Below, one piece after another: positions 1 through 10,759 of a DNA stretch of 64,000 nucleotides. The translations under genes were made by a program, and so were the position numbers. How positions within the stretch are numbered: the stretch's first letter is position 1; each line of letters starts with the position of its first letter. The stretch is from Isochrysis galbana (taxonomy: Eukaryota > Haptophyta > Isochrysidales > Isochrysidaceae), in the NCBI GenBank assembly GCA_018136815.1, contig CM030945.1, forward strand, positions 37,811 through 101,810. The letters are read 5' to 3'. The notes beneath the pieces are model-generated. The model made no database searches. It saw nothing but the letters and a program-made list of their open reading frames with translations, and was not told the DNA's origin.

Positions 1-140
1 CAAGCGGTTTCACCTGTCCAAAACGGATTGGCGATTGATTGGGCTCTGCTGAGCATATGCAGACGCAGAAACATCGCAAGCCGCCCGCTCATACCAAACT
101 TGGTGAAACTCGATCATGGCAATCATGGCAATACGGCAGC

Positions 141-2912
141 CTATCCTCCAGGCGGTGTGCGCACCTTTTTCCGCGGGGCCCGCTTGACGCCCCTTTCATA
201 GAATCGGAGTGCCGTGCAGTGCTCGAGGAGAAGTTGTGGCGTCACCGCTTCTTCGGCTGCCGTCGCCACATCTGCTGCCCCTTCTTGCCGTGGCGCGCTC
301 TTCATGGGCGGCCGATGGGCTGGGGATGCATTGACAACAAGAGCAGCACGCGCGACGTTGGGCTCACCAACGCCGTCCTGGCCTCGACCAAAAGATCCTA
401 TCGAGCCGCCACGGGCGTTCCAGCAGAAGGCGGGCGCAAAGCCACACCGGTGTGTCGACGGGATCTCCGGGTCGAGTGGCGCGGTGGCCCAGAGGCACCC
501 ATCTACGCGCCACGTGGAAGATGTCGGTAGGCAGTTCGACTCGTTGACCTCCTCACAGGCGATCACGGCACCAGAAAGCTCATCGGCAACCCTTGCTCGC
601 CAGCTTTCCTCAGAGGCTGATGAACTGATTTCCCATGGGTAGAAGCCCGGGGGAACGCTGCTTTTGACGTGCTCGCCCCCCCCCTCACCCTCCTCCCTGG
701 ATGGGCTGGCGCGCGTTTGTTGAGCATTCATGGCCTCCTGCTGCGCAATCGCATAGAGCTGCCGCCGCTTGAACGTCCACTGCGCCTCCCGCTTGCTGAT
801 CTCAACCAAGTCGATATGCAGGCGGATCTTGCGCCCCTGAATGATTTGCTGTGTCGCGGCAGCATCGGCGGCGAGGGCGGCGTTCCTGAAGACGGCGGTT
901 CCAAAGTATGTTGCGGCGGAGGCAGGGCCGCCTGGAGGTGGCGGTACTTCTCCAGATTTTAGAGCCGAGTTCCGAACGACCCCATAGGGGCCAAAGTGAG
1001 CCTCCAACGTTGGCAGGGCGAGGTTGGAAGGCACACCGCGAAAGTGCATTACGATGGACGCCGGATCGAGTGACGCTGATGCGAGCGCGGTCTCGGCGCC
1101 ATTGGTACCAATGCTGCCAAGATGGCACGTTCCTGCTTTGCCAGGATTAGACTGTTGTTGTAGATGCGGAGGTATTGCCGCCGGATGCAGGGGCGGCGGT
1201 GGAGCCCGTGGCGGGAGAGGCGGGGTTCCGTGTGGCAACTGCGGGCGCATTTGCGGTGTCGGAGCCTTTGGCAGCGGCGATGCCGTCGCTCTCGGTGGTG
1301 GCGGCGGAGGCGCCCTCGGTGGCGGCGGCGGAGGCGCCCTCAGCGGCGGCGGCGCCCTTAGCGGCGGCGGCGGTGGCGCCCTCCGCAGCGGCGGCGGAGG
1401 AGCCCTCAGCAACGGCGGCGGAGGACCCCTCGGGGGCAGCGGCGCAGGCAGAGACGGCGGTGGCGGCGCGGGCAGAGACGGTGGTGGCAGCGCAGGACTT
1501 CGCAGCGGCGGCGCTCTAGGGCCGGCCCTGTGCCCATCGCTAGGGCAGCCGGTGGCAGTCATTGGGTGGACCGAGTCTTGCCTTCTGCCTCCTGCACCAT
1601 AGCCGGCGGAGCCGGCGCCAGCACATGTTCCGCCAACGCCCTTTCCATAGCAACCACTACCGTAGCAGCGGGCACTTGAGCCCCGCCCCCCCTGCCAGTG
1701 CGCGCCCGCGTTGGCCAGCTCGCCGGCCCACACGCCTCCAGGGTGGAGGCCGGCTTGGCTTGCGCACTGATCCCTTGAACAACCTGCCCCAAAGCCGGGA
1801 CTGCCAACGTGTCGCGGGCGCTTATCTGGGTGCCCATCGGGGTACCATCCGCAAGGCGAGCCGGATGGGGGGGAGGGAGGGGGTGACGTTAGTGGGACGG
1901 CCGAGGACGCGGAAGCTGCACCATTTGTAGATGCCTGGGGTGGTGTTCCAGATTGTGGCATCGCTGCGTGTGCAGTGGTGGAGTGCGCCGACGGGACCGC
2001 AGGCACGGCTGCGCTTTGGCTGCAGGCGTCATCGGTCGCTCCGGATGAATGACATGCCGCGTCGTGTGCGGTGGTGGAGTGCGCCGACGGGGCCGCAGGC
2101 ACGGCTGCGCTTTGGCTGCAGGCGTCATCGGTCGCTCCGGATGTATGACGTGCCGCCTCGCATAGCAGCTTCTTCCGGAGAGCTTCCGCCCAATCCACGA
2201 CCAGAGGCATTGGGCTGCGGAGCGCGGTGAGGATGGCGGAAGGCGGCAGTAGGCCGTCAGCTTCAGCGCGAACGCCGAGGCCCTCGAGCCGACGCCGAAA
2301 GACAGGGAAGGCCAGGGAGAGACATGCATCTGTCGGCCGGACAACATGCAGGAGATCGTCGAAGAGTGCCGACTGCAGCTGAACGAGAGCCTCTAGCTCC
2401 GCACAATCACCAAGGAGAGGTGGCACAGGCACTAACTCAAAGCGGATCGAGTGGACGGAGTATCCAAGGACCATTGAGACGGGCGGCGGCGCGACGAGCT
2501 GCAGCTCGACCTGTGCGATCAGCAGCAACCCTTTGAACAAGAACTCCTCGCCCCCGCTCACGAGCACCGAGGGCTTCTCCAGGCTGCCCTCCACATCGAT
2601 GCGCAGCGCACACAAGTCTTCAACGCCGCGCGCAAGCTCTGCGAGCGGCCTGGGTGCTGGCAGTGCGTAGGGGCTGTGCGTTGGGCCCTCGGCCGCGTCG
2701 TAAGAGCCGGCTGCACTCAGGTCGTCGAGCAGCACCTCCTCGTCTTCGTATGCCTCCCAGTTGGAGAAGCCGTGCTCCGGAGGCCTCCGGTCCGTCGTCC
2801 CACGCGCCATCTGCTGCTCCTCCTCCTCGAGCGGCTTGAGCTCAGAGCGGGGGATGCGGCCGATCTGGCGGGTCACGAGCGGGCGGTAGCCCGTCAGCTG
2901 CAACGCCGACAT
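141..2912 (-). CDS. RRM-containing proline-rich protein, probable RNA-binding
   Basis: Intronless frame of 923 residues; the start is the first ATG, reading MSALQLTGYRPL. The N-terminal 230 residues are acidic to mixed and match no family I know. Residues about 253-317 hold a 32-residue unit twice (SGATDDACSQSAAVP core). Residues about 464-575 are a long run of PPPPLRAPPP-type repeats. Residues about 612-705 look like an RNA-recognition motif: IVMHFRGVPSNLALPTLEAH as the first strand and helix, FGTAVFRNAALAADA as the RNP1-like strand, and GRKIRLHIDL at the end. The tail is basic (RAPRKKVR). A role in RNA metabolism is inferred from the RRM alone. The opposite strand is open in several frames because the sequence is GC-rich; these are shadows. 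Confident as a gene, moderate on the RRM. Confidence 0.75.
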   Translation of the reverse strand: MSALQLTGYRPLVTRQIGRIPRSELKPLEEEEQQMARGTTDRRPPEHGFSNWEAYEDEEVLLDDLSAAGSYDAAEGPTHSPYALPAPRPLAELARGVEDLCALRIDVEGSLEKPSVLVSGGEEFLFKGLLLIAQVELQLVAPPPVSMVLGYSVHSIRFELVPVPPLLGDCAELEALVQLQSALFDDLLHVVRPTDACLSLAFPVFRRRLEGLGVRAEADGLLPPSAILTALRSPMPLVVDWAEALRKKLLCEAARHTSGATDDACSQSAAVPAAPSAHSTTAHDAACHSSGATDDACSQSAAVPAVPSAHSTTAHAAMPQSGTPPQASTNGAASASSAVPLTSPPPSPPSGSPCGWYPDGHPDKRPRHVGSPGFGAGCSRDQCASQAGLHPGGVWAGELANAGAHWQGGRGSSARCYGSGCYGKGVGGTCAGAGSAGYGAGGRRQDSVHPMTATGCPSDGHRAGPRAPPLRSPALPPPSLPAPPPPSLPAPLPPRGPPPPLLRAPPPPLRRAPPPPPLRAPPPLRAPPPPPPRAPPPPPPRATASPLPKAPTPQMRPQLPHGTPPLPPRAPPPPLHPAAIPPHLQQQSNPGKAGTCHLGSIGTNGAETALASASLDPASIVMHFRGVPSNLALPTLEAHFGPYGVVRNSALKSGEVPPPPGGPASAATYFGTAVFRNAALAADAAATQQIIQGRKIRLHIDLVEISKREAQWTFKRRQLYAIAQQEAMNAQQTRASPSREEGEGGGEHVKSSVPPGFYPWEISSSASEESWRARVADELSGAVIACEEVNESNCLPTSSTWRVDGCLWATAPLDPEIPSTHRCGFAPAFCWNARGGSIGSFGRGQDGVGEPNVARAALVVNASPAHRPPMKSAPRQEGAADVATAAEEAVTPQLLLEHCTALRFYERGVKRAPRKKVRTPPGG
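1963..2153 (-). repeat. Two-copy 96 bp in-frame tandem repeat
   Basis: Two near-identical 96 bp units (about 1963-2057 and 2058-2153) lie inside the RRM-protein gene and encode the duplicated 32-residue Ser/Ala/Thr-rich segment. The few differences are mostly single bases, so the duplication is recent. Confidence 0.85.
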
Positions 2913-3075
2913 CCGCCTCACTCTCTCTCTCTCTCCCCCTCCCCCGTCTTCCCCCCCTCCCCTCTCACGTCTCGGCCACTACTACTTCCACCCCTTCCCC
3001 TCCCCCCTCTCCCCCTCTCCCCTTTCTCCGCCCACTCTCGCCGCCTCTTCCCGCCTCCCCCCCACCCCCGGCCCC
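2913..3075 (-). promoter_or_regulatory. Homopurine/homopyrimidine tract at start of RRM gene
   Basis: Immediately upstream of the ATG the plus strand is almost pure C/T (CTCTCTCTCTCCCCCTCCC and similar), so the coding strand is G/A. No TATA box is visible. Comparable tracts sit at most gene starts in this window, so it may be core promoter or 5' UTR sequence. That role is inferred. Confidence 0.4.
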
Positions 3076-3300
3076 TTCATAGACGACTTCTTTTTTTCTT
3101 GGGTGTCCGAGTTTTCTTGTAGTCGCAACAGCATAGTGCATAGTGGCCTCCAACTGCCCACTGGTGACTCCTGGATGGAGGCCCCTGGAGGCCTGGAGGC
3201 CAGCTTAGGGGGCAGAGGAGGCTGGGTCTATCTGGGCCCTAGCCCCCCATCCCCCATGCCTCTCCCTCGCTGACTCTCCCGAGCTCCTTAGGCTAGCCCG

Positions 3301-4230
3301 CCTAGCTGGGAAACACAGCCGGGGCTTCTCCAAACACAGGAAACACGGTCTGTGTTTGGGTTTCGTAGAAACACAGCCAAACACAGTCCCAAACACAGCG
3401 GGGGAGCGGGGGGCCTCTACCTCTACCTACTATCTATAACTGTAACTCTCTCTAAAAGTATAGTACTTTGTAGATTAATCTAGTAGATTGTCAATATCAA
3501 TATGCCCCGCGCTCGGCTCCACTGCTCCGCTCCCCCCGCGCGCGGCCCCGCGCTACGCTCCCTTGTGACCGTGTGACCGTGCGCGACCCCTCCCCCCTCC
3601 TCTCTCCTCCCTCACACCCATGTTCAACCCCAACCTCGACCGTTCCTGGCGCGCGCGCGCGTGCAACGACGAAGCAGACGAGGCAGACCCTGCCGAGACA
3701 CCGACACCCCGCGGCAGGAGAGGGCACCCACGGCCGTTGCGCCCCTGCAGTGGGCCGTGCTCCTCAACGGAGCGCGAGGCCAGCGGGCGGCCGTCCTGCA
3801 AGACGACGACGAGGCATGATGTGACGAAGAGGCCCTGCCCGCCGCGCGTGGCAGGCCGGGAAGCATGACCACCGTTGGCATGCTCCCCGCTCCCCGCCCG
3901 CGCCACCGGCCTGAGTCAGCCTGTCCTTCAGTGAGTGCGCAAGCGCAAGCAATCCATTGTCGCGAGGCGCACCAACGCAGTTTGGTTTGGGCGCCCGTCA
4001 TCATCCTCGGCCTCGGCGAGGAAGACCCCAACCACCAACCACACGCTGTGGCGGTGCATTGGTTGTCGTGTGGAGCGGCGCGGCAGTGCTGCGCGCGCAC
4101 GCCGCTAGCCATTGGCCAGCTGCTACAAGCTACAAACACGGCGGCCAAACAGGAGGAGGTTTGAAACACGGCAAAACACGGCTGTGTTTGGCTTTCGTAG
4201 AAACACGGCAAACACGTGTTTCCCAGCTAG
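3301..4230. mobile_element. Mutator-like DNA element with 9 bp target-site duplication
   Basis: The ends are inverted copies, CCTAGCTGGGAAACAC at 3301 and GTGTTTCCCAGCTAG ending at 4230. They are flanked by a perfect 9 bp direct repeat, GCTAGCCCG, at 3292-3300 and 4231-4239. Inside each end the motif AAACAC(A/G)G recurs many times on both strands. A 9 bp duplication is typical of Mutator-like elements. No transposase is visible; the middle (3500-4100) is GC-rich with only unconvincing frames, so the copy is non-autonomous or carries captured DNA. A further AAACAC-rich stretch continues to about 4345 outside the element. Confidence 0.75.
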
Positions 4231-4400
4231 GCTAGCCCGGTCACTCACTAGGCCTAGCTGTAGCTGTGAAACACAGGAACAGTGTTTTGTGTTTTTTTTC
4301 GGAGGTCAAAAACAGTGTTTTTCACCGTGTTTCAAACTCCCTCCCTCGTGGCCACCGTTTTTCGGCGGGGGTCAAAGGCCCCCTCTAAGGGGCGTGCGCG

Positions 4401-5277
4401 CCACTAATCTTATGATTGGTCGCCATGGAGGGGGGCCTCGCGCCCCCCCCACTCTCTCGACTCCCCTCATGGGGGGCGAGAACCATCCACCCCCCTGCGC
4501 TGCCTCTTGGCATGCAGGGGAGACTCACTCAGACTGCCCAGACTCTCCCAGAGAGCTGGGCACAGATCGCACGCCCTGGCCTGCGCTGGCCAGCTTGTCG
4601 CTCTGACCAACCCCTCCTCCCCCTGGGCCCCCCTGATCAGGACCCCCCAGCCAGCTCCAGTCGACCGGCAGGGGCGCGAGAGCCAGCGAGGGAGAGGCAG
4701 GAGGGGCCAGGGCCATGCCCCAGCCTCACCTGCCCCCTGAGCTGTGCTCCCAGGCCCCCTGCAGGCCTCCTGGGGACCTGAAGAGGGGCCGCAGGCGCAG
4801 GCGCGCGCCATGGCCAGAGCCGCAGGGAAGAGAGGAGGAAGAGGGAAGAGAGAGGGGAGGGGGGAGCGGCAACTCTCCCCTCCGGCGTTAACATGTCTTC
4901 TCGCCCTATTTAGGTAAGAGAAGACGGGGGCGCCAGGGCCAGGAGGGAAGGGCCGCGGCTCGCCGCGGCCACTCGCTTCGGCGAGGAGTGATTGGCGCTT
5001 CTGGGCTCCCTTTCACGAGTGCCCCCCCCCCCCTGCGTTGTTTTTACCCGAAAGGGGTTTTCCCCCAGCGTGGACTCGAGGAGAGGACGTGCTGGGGTGC
5101 GCGGGGTCGGTGCGTGCACTGGGGGGAGGACAAATATCGAGGGGAGGGGCAGTGAGTGCCCCCTCCCCCCGGTAGCACTCGGACACCTGGCTCGTCAGGC
5201 ATGGCGAGATTCCGGGACGGAAAAGTTGTGTCCGATTAGCTAGTGGGGTTGGCTAGGATATAACATTAATTATTTTA
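4401..5277 (+). mobile_element. Rep-A retroposon, full copy with 16 bp TSD
   Basis: Flanked by the perfect direct repeat CTAAGGGGCGTGCGCG (4385-4400 and 5278-5293). The 5' end resembles the family start (CTAATCTTATGATTGGTCGC here; CTAAGTTTATACTTGGTTCG elsewhere). The 3' end is GGATATAACATTAATTATTT, as in the copies at 51231 and 62640. No convincing ORF. It is GC-rich internally with an AT-rich 3' end. Duplications of 15-19 bp and a constant 3' end fit target-primed retroposition. Because it has no coding capacity it probably moved with the machinery of another element. Confidence 0.85.
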
Positions 5278-5293
5278 CTAAGGGGCGTGCGCG

Positions 5294-6034
5294 GCGCGCG
5301 CACCCCGCGCCCGCGCATTGTCGGAGCGAAGCTCGTTTCCTCTTTGGGAACGAGTCGCGAAGGCGCACCGGCGGCTAGCGCGGCGCACGGTTCATCCGGG
5401 GAGCCCGGAACGGGCTCATCGGGAGAACGGGAAGGGCAAATGATGGGCATATGTGAAATGGACGGGGAAGGGGCACGGAACGCGAATCGGAGGGACGGAG
5501 GATGTAAGAAAGGGCGCGGCAAGCAGAGCCCGCTTACTTGGGACTCACCGCTAGCTATGTCCGCCCCGTCGTCCCGCTCGCCCTCGCCCCTGCCCGCCAT
5601 CCATCCTCCTGCCACTGAGGTGGATCAGCCCGTCCAGCCCGCCCAGTTCCAAAATGCCGTGCCTCCCGCCGCCTACCTTCCGTACCTTCCGGTTCCCTCC
5701 GTCCCATCCGTAACCTCCAATCCGTCAGTACGTAAGTGCATCGCAAAAACTATAAAGACGCTAACCGCTAAAAACACCAAGGGCTCGAGAACCCAGCTTC
5801 GACCCGCGACCGGGGGCGCCATGAGGCCGTTCCAGTCACCGCTCACCAAATGGATGCCGCTACTAGCACCAACGTGCGGTATGCCGCCCTCACAGCCACG
5901 CCAATCGCGCCCGCCGCCCCCACGCACTGCGTCGAAATCAGCCGCTTGCCGCTTGCGGCCACCGGTGATGACGTCGTCACGCCCCAAGACGCGCCGTGAG
6001 TGCCCAACTTCGACCACCGGACCATATCGAAGCC
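5294..6034 (+). mobile_element. Mobile-element coding fragment with MSAPSS-type leader ORF
   Basis: A frame is open from about 5287 to 6054. The ATG at 5558 starts MSAPSSRSPSPLPAIHPP, which matches the starts at 19986, 45142 and 53810 (minus strand). Homology among those copies ends near a shared TCCGTCAG (about 5729 here), after which each runs into different DNA. Positions 5888-6010 match the direct repeats at 8800-8925 and 9000-9060 (CACAGCCACGCCAATC motif). Best read as 5' coding debris of a retroelement, not a host gene. Confidence 0.5.
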
Positions 6035-6195
6035 TTTTACCCCTATCCCCCTAGTAGTGCACGGGGGGAATCGCATGATGGCGTGGGGAGAAGGGCCGGG
6101 GGAGTAGGGGTGTAGAAAGTTTTGCTGCGTGAGTAGGAAGTAGAGGGTCCATGGCCGCGTGTGCGGTGAGACTATTAAGAAATTATTATTAATAA
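6035..6195 (+). mobile_element. 3' end of a Rep-A-type retroposon (second 3' subtype)
   Basis: About 155 bp match the reverse complement of 49757-49915: CCCCTATCCCCCTAGTAGTG, then the AAAGTTTTGCTGCGTGAGTA stretch, then GTGCGGTGAGACTATTAAGA and an AT-rich tail. In the other copy this sequence is the 3' end of an element bounded by a 19 bp duplication. Here the tail runs straight into the foldback element. Confidence 0.65.
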
Positions 6196-6196
6196 A

Positions 6197-6934
<738 letters not shown>

Positions 6935-6937
6935 ATA

Positions 6938-7376
6938 TGGGTCAGCGGGGCATTCTGCCCCTGGCATGCCATAAGGCATGGCAGATGGCAGGGGGGTGGG
7001 TGGTTCCTCCCCCACAGCAGGGGAGGACTAAAATAAAACCTTTTAAAGATCTCGCCTCGCGCGTGGCCTTCGGCTTCTTCTTTGCTACCACGCCCATGCC
7101 TCTATTCCTTCCTCTCCCCTCTCCAACCTGCCTTGCGGCGACTCCCTTCGTGCGCTACTCAGGGGCCCGGGTTGTGGGGGTAGCGGGATTTGGCGGGGTG
7201 TCCCGGCCCCTAGCGGTAGGGTTCTCTCCTTCCTCCTGTCCCGCTATGTGATCGGTATTATACGGTATTGAATGGTATTGTCGTGTTGGGTCCCAGGGGA
7301 GGGGGTGCGGGACGAGTGGAGAGAGGGAGGGGCTCGTGCTCCCCCATGAGTGAGCTAAGTATAAACTTAGTTGTGG
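6938..7376 (-). mobile_element. Rep-A fragment joined to LINE-type 3' end
   Basis: 6940-7024 matches the inner part of Rep-A (GGCATGCC pair, GGTGGTTCCTCCCCCA). 7031-7250 matches the 3' terminal region of the two LINE-like copies (CCTTGCGGCGACTCCCTTCG, GCGGGGTG), with the AT-rich tail at the left as CTTTTAAAGATCTCGCC. 7300-7375 is a Rep-A 5' end in the same minus orientation, ending AACTTAGTTG. One element thus has a Rep-A 5' end and a LINE-type 3' end. No TSD seen. Confidence 0.55.
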
Positions 7377-7464
7377 CATTCCTTTCAATATAACCCTAAA
7401 GAAAGACGAGTCGGGGCTGTCGCTACCCGGCCGGCCGGGGCCGCCCGGCCTTGCGCAACTTGGG

Positions 7465-8424
7465 TCAAACTGCGTCCAAGCCGACCACGCCAGCTTCAGC
7501 GAGAACCGCTTGCAGCTCGCTGTACGTCTCGGGCCCCGAGGCGATGATAGGTCGGGTGGCGATCTGGAAAGGCTGTCCGCATAGGTCGGTGACAATACCC
7601 CCAGCCTCGCGCACAATGAGCACGCCGGCCGCAGTGTCCCAAGCGTTCAGATCCGCCTCAAAGTAGGCAGAGAGGCGGCCGCAAGCGACCCATGCGAGCA
7701 TGATGGCGGCCGAGCCGAGCATACGCACCGTTCGGGCACGCGCTCCGACAGCAGCGATACCTCGCACCATCGGGCGTAGCGAGGCCTCGTTAGGCGCGAA
7801 GCCGGTCGCCACGACCGCGTCCGACAGCGCCTCAGCGCCGACACGGATGGGTGACCCATTGAGGAAGGCACCGCCACCAGCGGTGGCGGAAAAGACCTCA
7901 ATCTCGCCGCCGCGCAGCGGATCGATGATCACGCCGCATTCCATTTTCCAGCCACCGTCAGTGGCGCGGCGCGCGACGCCGATCGAGATGCCCACGAGCG
8001 GCAGAGACTGAACGAAATTGGTCGTGCCGTCGATTGGGTCGCAGATCCAGAGCCACTCAGTGTCAGCAGCATCCATCGCAGCCTCGAGCGCTTCCTTGGA
8101 CGCCTTGGCTCCTGCGGCGACTGACTCCTCGCCGAGGAAGCCGTGTGTAGGAAAGGTGTCCGCAACGGAACGTTCGATTAGCTCCTGAACCGCCCCGTCC
8201 ACCTCGGTGAGTAGGTCGCCACGGCTCGCCTTTGTGGAGAGGACCTCCGCGCCCAGCCTCTGCCTCACCATGACGGCGGCCTCGCGGCCAGCGCTCTGGG
8301 CGAGAGCGAGGACATCAGCAGTCGTCGTGCTCATCTGCAGCGCTCGCCCGCCCCGCGCCGCCGCCAACCGCGCCGAGGGAGCGTGTAGGGAGAGGAGAAA
8401 GAGCGAGAGCAGCGCGAGGCCCAT
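7465..8424 (-). CDS. Inositol-monophosphatase family enzyme, probably organelle or secretory targeted
   Basis: Single-exon frame of 319 residues starting at an ATG, MGLALLSLFLLSLHAPSAR. It hydrolyses phosphate monoesters such as inositol-1-phosphate if it behaves like the family. The metal-site motifs are present in order: GEES near residue 98, WICDPIDGTTNF near 124-135 and DLNAWDTAAG near 257-266. The length is typical (about 270) plus an N-terminal hydrophobic extension of about 40 residues that looks like a signal or transit peptide. IMPase, histidinol-phosphatase and 3'(2')-bisphosphate nucleotidase members share these motifs, so the substrate is not fixed. Neighbours are repeats, so context does not help. 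Confidence 0.9.
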   Translation of the reverse strand: MGLALLSLFLLSLHAPSARLAAARGGRALQMSTTTADVLALAQSAGREAAVMVRQRLGAEVLSTKASRGDLLTEVDGAVQELIERSVADTFPTHGFLGEESVAAGAKASKEALEAAMDAADTEWLWICDPIDGTTNFVQSLPLVGISIGVARRATDGGWKMECGVIIDPLRGGEIEVFSATAGGGAFLNGSPIRVGAEALSDAVVATGFAPNEASLRPMVRGIAAVGARARTVRMLGSAAIMLAWVACGRLSAYFEADLNAWDTAAGVLIVREAGGIVTDLCGQPFQIATRPIIASGPETYSELQAVLAEAGVVGLDAV

Positions 8425-8474
8425 CGGCCGGTGCCCACCGACTCTTCCCCTCTTGATTCGCAGACTCGGTTCAC

Positions 8475-9060
8475 GCCTAGTGTCAGAATTTTCTTGTTGT
8501 CCTAGTTTAATCCTAGTGTTGAGGGACGGTGCCTCATCGGCTCATCGGCAACGGAGCCCCTACCCCGCGATGGGGGTGTGCACGGTTGGCGCATGGCTCG
8601 TCCGGTGTATGTGGCTAGGGATGCTAGCCAACAAGACCTCTTACAAGACTACAATTTCTAACGTGGTACCCCCGCCGAGAGACCACTCCAACGCTTCTTT
8701 CCCTACATGTGAAAGACAGTCAAGGGCACGCTGCGTGCCCGATTTCGACGATCCATCCAGATGGGGAGCCTCATCAGACACCAAATACACAGGGGCCACC
8801 CACACAGCCACGCCAATCAGGCAGGCCGCGCGCCGACACTTGGTCGAAATCAGCCATCCGCTGGGCCCTTTGGACGCCCAACGTCTCCGAGTGAGGCCCT
8901 GAGAGCCCAACTTCGAAGTGATTCCGGGCGCGCTGCGTGCCCGATTTCGACAATCCATCCATATGGGGGGCCTTTCCAGACACTAAAATTACAGGGGCCA
9001 CCCACACAGCCACGCCAATCGTGCAGGCCGCGCGCCGAAACCTCGTCGCAGTCAGCCATG
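8475..9060 (+). repeat. Dispersed repeat D plus a ~125 bp direct repeat
   Basis: 8475-8690 matches 38440-38680 (GGCAACGGAGCCCCTACCCC, GGTTGGCGCATGG, then TTCTAACGTGGTA and CCCCCGCCGAGAG). It is followed by two direct copies of a ~125 bp unit, 8730-8856 and 8936-9058, each with GTGCCCGATTTCGAC, CAGGGGCCACCCACACAGCC and GTCGAAATCAGCC or a close variant. The same unit occurs once at 5888-6010. 9060-9267 is GC-rich with no feature I recognise. Confidence 0.7.
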
Positions 9061-9267
9061 TGCAGATCCCTTTGAATGTTGACGTCTGACGTAGCCGAGG
9101 GACCGAGGGAGCGCCACCGCCGCCGCCGCCCCCACTTACTCGCCCGTCGCCGCCGCCACTTTTGTCGATGCTTACTTAAGTCTGACTGGCGGACTGCCAG
9201 CGGCTCTCTGTCTCAGCTTCCCACCGGAGGTTGACTGACGCCGCGTCGGCTCCGTGGTCTACAGCTC

Positions 9268-10012
9268 TACTTGACTTCCCCCCAGTGCACGCACCGACCC
9301 CGCGCACCCCAGCACGTCCTCTCCTCGAGTCCACGCTGGGGGAAAACCCCTTTCGGGTAAAAGCAATGCGGGGGGGGGGGGGCACTCGTGAATAGGGGCC
9401 CAGGAGCGCTAATCTCTCCTCGCCGAAGCGAGTGGCCGCGGCGAGCCGCGGCCCTTCCCTCCTGGCTCTGGCGCCCCCGTCTTCTCTTACCCAAACGGGG
9501 CGAGAAGACACGTTTCTGCCGGAGGGGAGAGCTGCCGCTCCCCCCTCCCCTCTCTCTTCCCTTTTCCTCCTCTCTTCCCTGCGGCGGGGGGCCATGGCGC
9601 GCGCCTGCGGCCCCTCTTCAGGTCCCCAGGAGGCCGGCAGGGGCCTGGGAGCGCAGCTCGGGGGGCAGGTGAGGCTGGGGCATGGCCCTGGCCCCTCCTG
9701 CCTCTCCCTCGCTGGCTCTCGAGCCCCTGCCAGTCGACTGGAGCTGGCTGGGGGGTCCTGATCAGGGGGGCCCAGGGGGAGGAGGGGCTGGTCAGAGGGA
9801 TGGGCAGGCCACGACGGGCCAGGGCGGGCGAGTCAGGCGGGCCTGTGGGGAGAGGAATGGGTCAGCAGGGCTGTGCGTGCTGGCTGTGCTCCTGGCAAGC
9901 CATCAGGCGTGCCAGGAGAGTGGGTGGTTGCCCTCCCCCATGGCAGGGGAGGAGTGGAGAGAGAGGGGGGCTCGTGCCCCCCCATGGGCGAACTAAGTAT
10001 AAACTTAGTTGC
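9268..10012 (-). mobile_element. Rep-A retroposon, partial copy
   Basis: Reading on the minus strand, the 5' end at 10012 is CAACTAAGTTTATACTTAGT, then GGGGGGGCACGAGCCCCCC, then sequence shared with 4401-5100 and with 62810-63172. The 3' AT-rich end is missing, so the copy is truncated near 9268. No TSD. It has several GC-driven frames but no consistent protein. Confidence 0.75.
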
Positions 10013-10759
10013 CTACAATAGAGAGAATTATAACTCGTAACCGTAGATGTAGGTGTCGATTCGCGGAAGTGACATAAACATAAACATAAAATTGTGACTA
10101 CTACTGCTATTACCATTTTCTAGATTAGGACACGGCGACTTACTTAGTACACTCACGCACAAGGAGCGAGTTGCAAATTGGAGGTGATGGCGTGTGCGAA
10201 TAGAGAACATGAGAAAGTTGTGAGAACGCAATCACACGGGCATGCTTGGCCTCGGACCTCCAACCGCTAGCATGTTATCGGACTTGTCCCTAGACCTGTC
10301 GGGGCGGCTTCTCCTTAGGCGAGGCATGGCGAACAGGAAGCACGAGAAGTTAAGAGTGCGCCACCTGGCCCCGCTAGCCGAGACATGATCTCCTCATTTA
10401 CTTGACATGAGTGAATCAAGTTGCTGCCGAAGAGGAGGAGCATAGTAGCAGCCATTCCAGGCGCTTCTTCAAATGCACACCCGTGCACTCGTGCGTGGCT
10501 GACTCGAGCCGCAGTGTGGCCCTCATAGGCAGGACCGACCGTCGCATCGCGCCCTCGCATACCTCAGACAACACGTAGATAAAGTAATGGCCCAAGTGAC
10601 GCCCACAGCCTTCTAGCGACTTCAAGCAAGAGGCGCAGCGCATACATAAGGCGTCCTCCAACATGATCTATACGACACACCGCCCAACTTGGCTGCCCCG
10701 TCGACAGGGGGCAGCCGATTCGCAGCGATGCGCGCAAAGCGCGCGAGGCGAAACCTCGA
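10013..10759. other. Intergenic, no feature recognised
   Basis: AT/GC-mixed sequence downstream of the gene at 10760. No conserved frame, repeat match or RNA gene is visible. Confidence 0.5.

Noticed and set aside
1024..1602. Gly-rich plus-strand ORFs opposite the proline-rich region
   Set aside because: Mirror frames of the PPP-coding GC-rich repeat in the minus-strand gene.
3553..3906. 117-residue minus-strand ORF inside the Mutator-like element as a captured gene
   Set aside because: Low-complexity composition and no recognisable domain.
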